Shown: one piece after another, positions 34,611-35,900 of the stretch
Position numbering within the stretch: position 1 is the stretch's first letter
Layout of the letters: every line of letters begins with the position of its first letter
Origin: an uncultured Caulobacterales bacterium
GTDB lineage: Bacteria; Pseudomonadota; Alphaproteobacteria; Caulobacterales; Maricaulaceae
Direction: 5' to 3'
Assembly (NCBI GenBank): GCA_937965735.1
Contig: CALCKU010000133.1
Location: 1 to 35,900, forward strand
Length of the DNA stretch: 35,900 nt
Made by a program: the position numbers and the translations under genes
Notes under the pieces: model-generated
What the model was told of the DNA's origin: nothing
Seen by the model: only the letters and a program-made list of their open reading frames with translations
The model's database searches: none

Positions 34611-35681
34611 GTGTCACATAATTCATTTGGACATTTATTCAGGTTTACGACATGGGGCGAAAGTCACGGCCCTGCCATTGGCTGTATTGTTGATGGATGT
34701 CCGCCTAAAATAGATCTATCCGAAGCGGATATTCAAAGCTTTATGGATAAGCGTCGCCCTGGAACCTCTCGCTTTGTCACGCAACGTCAAGAAGCCGATA
34801 AAGTCAAAATTCTGTCGGGTGTATTTGAAGGCAAGACCACAGGCACGCCGATCAGTCTTTTTATCGAAAACACTGACCAGCGCAGTAAAGATTATTCCGA
34901 GATCAAAAAACGCTATCGCCCGGGTCATGCCGATTTAACCTATGACGGAAAATACGGTATTCGTGATTACCGGGGCGGTGGCCGCTCTAGCGCGCGCGAA
35001 ACAGCAAACCGCGTTGCAGCTGGGGCGATTGCACGCAAAATATTAGGCACAGACATTCAGATTCGCGGGGCTGTCATACAACTGGGCACGCAAACCATAA
35101 ATCCGAACAATTGGGACTGGCAAGAAACTGAAAACAATCCGTTTTGGTGTCCAGACTCCCAAGCCGCCAAAGACTGGGAAACCTATCTGGATGATATAAG
35201 AAAGTCGGGTAATTCAGTGGGTGCAATTCTTGAAGTCCGTGCTTCAGGCGTCCCACTCGGATGGGGGGCGCCTGTTTACGCGAAACTCGATCAAGATATT
35301 GCCTCGGGCTTAATGTCCATAAATGCCTGTAAAGGCGTTGAAATCGGCACCGGGTTTAAAGCTGCAAGCTTAACAGGCATAGAAAATGCAGACGAAATAC
35401 GGATGAAAGACAACAAACCCGAATTTTTATCAAATCATTCGGGCGGTATACTCGGCGGCATCTCGAATGGTGATGAAATTGTTGCGCGCCTCGCCATCAA
35501 GCCAACCTCTTCGATTCTCACTGAAGTCCGCTCAATTGATTCCAATGGCCAAGACATTAATGTCCGCACGAAAGGACGACACGACCCGTGTGTTGGAATC
35601 CGCGCCGTACCAGTGGCCGAAGCTATGCTGGCCTGTGTTCTCGCAGACCACAAGCTTCGTCACCGCGCACAAACAGGTTGA
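34611..35681 (+). CDS. aroC: Chorismate synthase
   Basis: [82 protein letters not shown] start. Confidence 0.97.
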   Translation: MSHNSFGHLFRFTTWGESHGPAIGCIVDGCPPKIDLSEADIQSFMDKRRPGTSRFVTQRQEADKVKILSGVFEGKTTGTPISLFIENTDQRSKDYSEIKKRYRPGHADLTYDGKYGIRDYRGGGRSSARETANRVAAGAIARKILGTDIQIRGAVIQLGTQTINPNNWDWQETENNPFWCPDSQAAKDWETYLDDIRKSGNSVGAILEVRASGVPLGWGAPVYAKLDQDIASGLMSINACKGVEIGTGFKAASLTGIENADEIRMKDNKPEFLSNHSGGILGGISNGDEIVARLAIKPTSSILTEVRSIDSNGQDINVRTKGRHDPCVGIRAVPVAEAMLACVLADHKLRHRAQTG

Positions 35682-35774
35682 ACGAACCCCACACAATAAA
35701 CAAGGCGAATATTATAGTCAGACAGCCAAAGAGAAGGCGATCTGAAAAATAAATTAGCTCTTTTAATTAAACTC

Positions 35775-35827
35775 GCCTTGTGGAGACATTAGCCTTGTAC
35801 GAGACATTAACCTTATAACTTCACCCG
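35775..35827. repeat. 17/18-bp tandem repeat, 2 good units plus a degenerate third
   Basis: gccttgtggagacatta / gccttgtacgagacatta / accttataacttcacccg. Confidence 0.7.
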
Positions 35828-35841
35828 CTTTTGCAAACCCG

Positions 35842-35900
35842 TTAGCTAAAATCGAAAAAGCAAAGCTTATTGCCATCTGGATCTTTTACATACGCGCCGT
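35842..35900 (-). CDS. 3' end of a VOC/glyoxalase-like protein (truncated by window edge)
   Basis: Reverse frame reads ...GAYVKDPDGNKLCFFDFS-stop; KDPDGNKL is typical of VOC family C-termini. Confidence 0.7.
   Translation of the reverse strand, partial: GAYVKDPDGNKLCFFDFS

Overview
The window reads as ordinary chromosome from a low-to-mid GC alphaproteobacterium, probably Caulobacterales/Hyphomonadaceae-like: MucR, DUF6456, DUF2336, a PAS_5-type protein, a DivJ/PleC-like kinase and a CtrA-type box are all present. No mobile element, CRISPR array, prophage or rRNA was found. Main content in order: a BcsB-like protein; a membrane histidine kinase; sufE; a DnaA-domain-IV-only protein paired with DUF6456; a PAS protein; an 11-gene minus-strand cluster of Mrp/Mbh-type cation/proton antiporter subunits (E-F-G-A'(DUF4040/MbhE)-B-C-D-D-small membrane protein-D) ending in a translationally coupled mucR; a DUF2336 protein; oligopeptidase B; a minus-strand TonB/ExbD/ExbD/ExbB/TtpC-like/DUF3450/DUF3450 + TPR energy-transduction operon; tRNA-Gln; sppA; a hypothetical protein; an MBL-fold hydrolase; a DUF1499 protein; a hypothetical single-TM protein; pdxH; a minimal J-domain protein; aroC; and the 3' end of a VOC/glyoxalase-like gene. 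The most interesting observations are: (1) the Mbh-ordered antiporter cluster with three MrpD-like subunits, an undescribed small membrane protein, a lysine-rich tail on the A' subunit and an attached mucR; (2) the TonB2/TtpC-like operon with duplicated exbD and DUF3450 genes and hairpins in its spacers; (3) several short tandem-repeat arrays, notably with an 18-bp period, confined to intergenic spacers. All calls come from reading the sequence; no database search was run.
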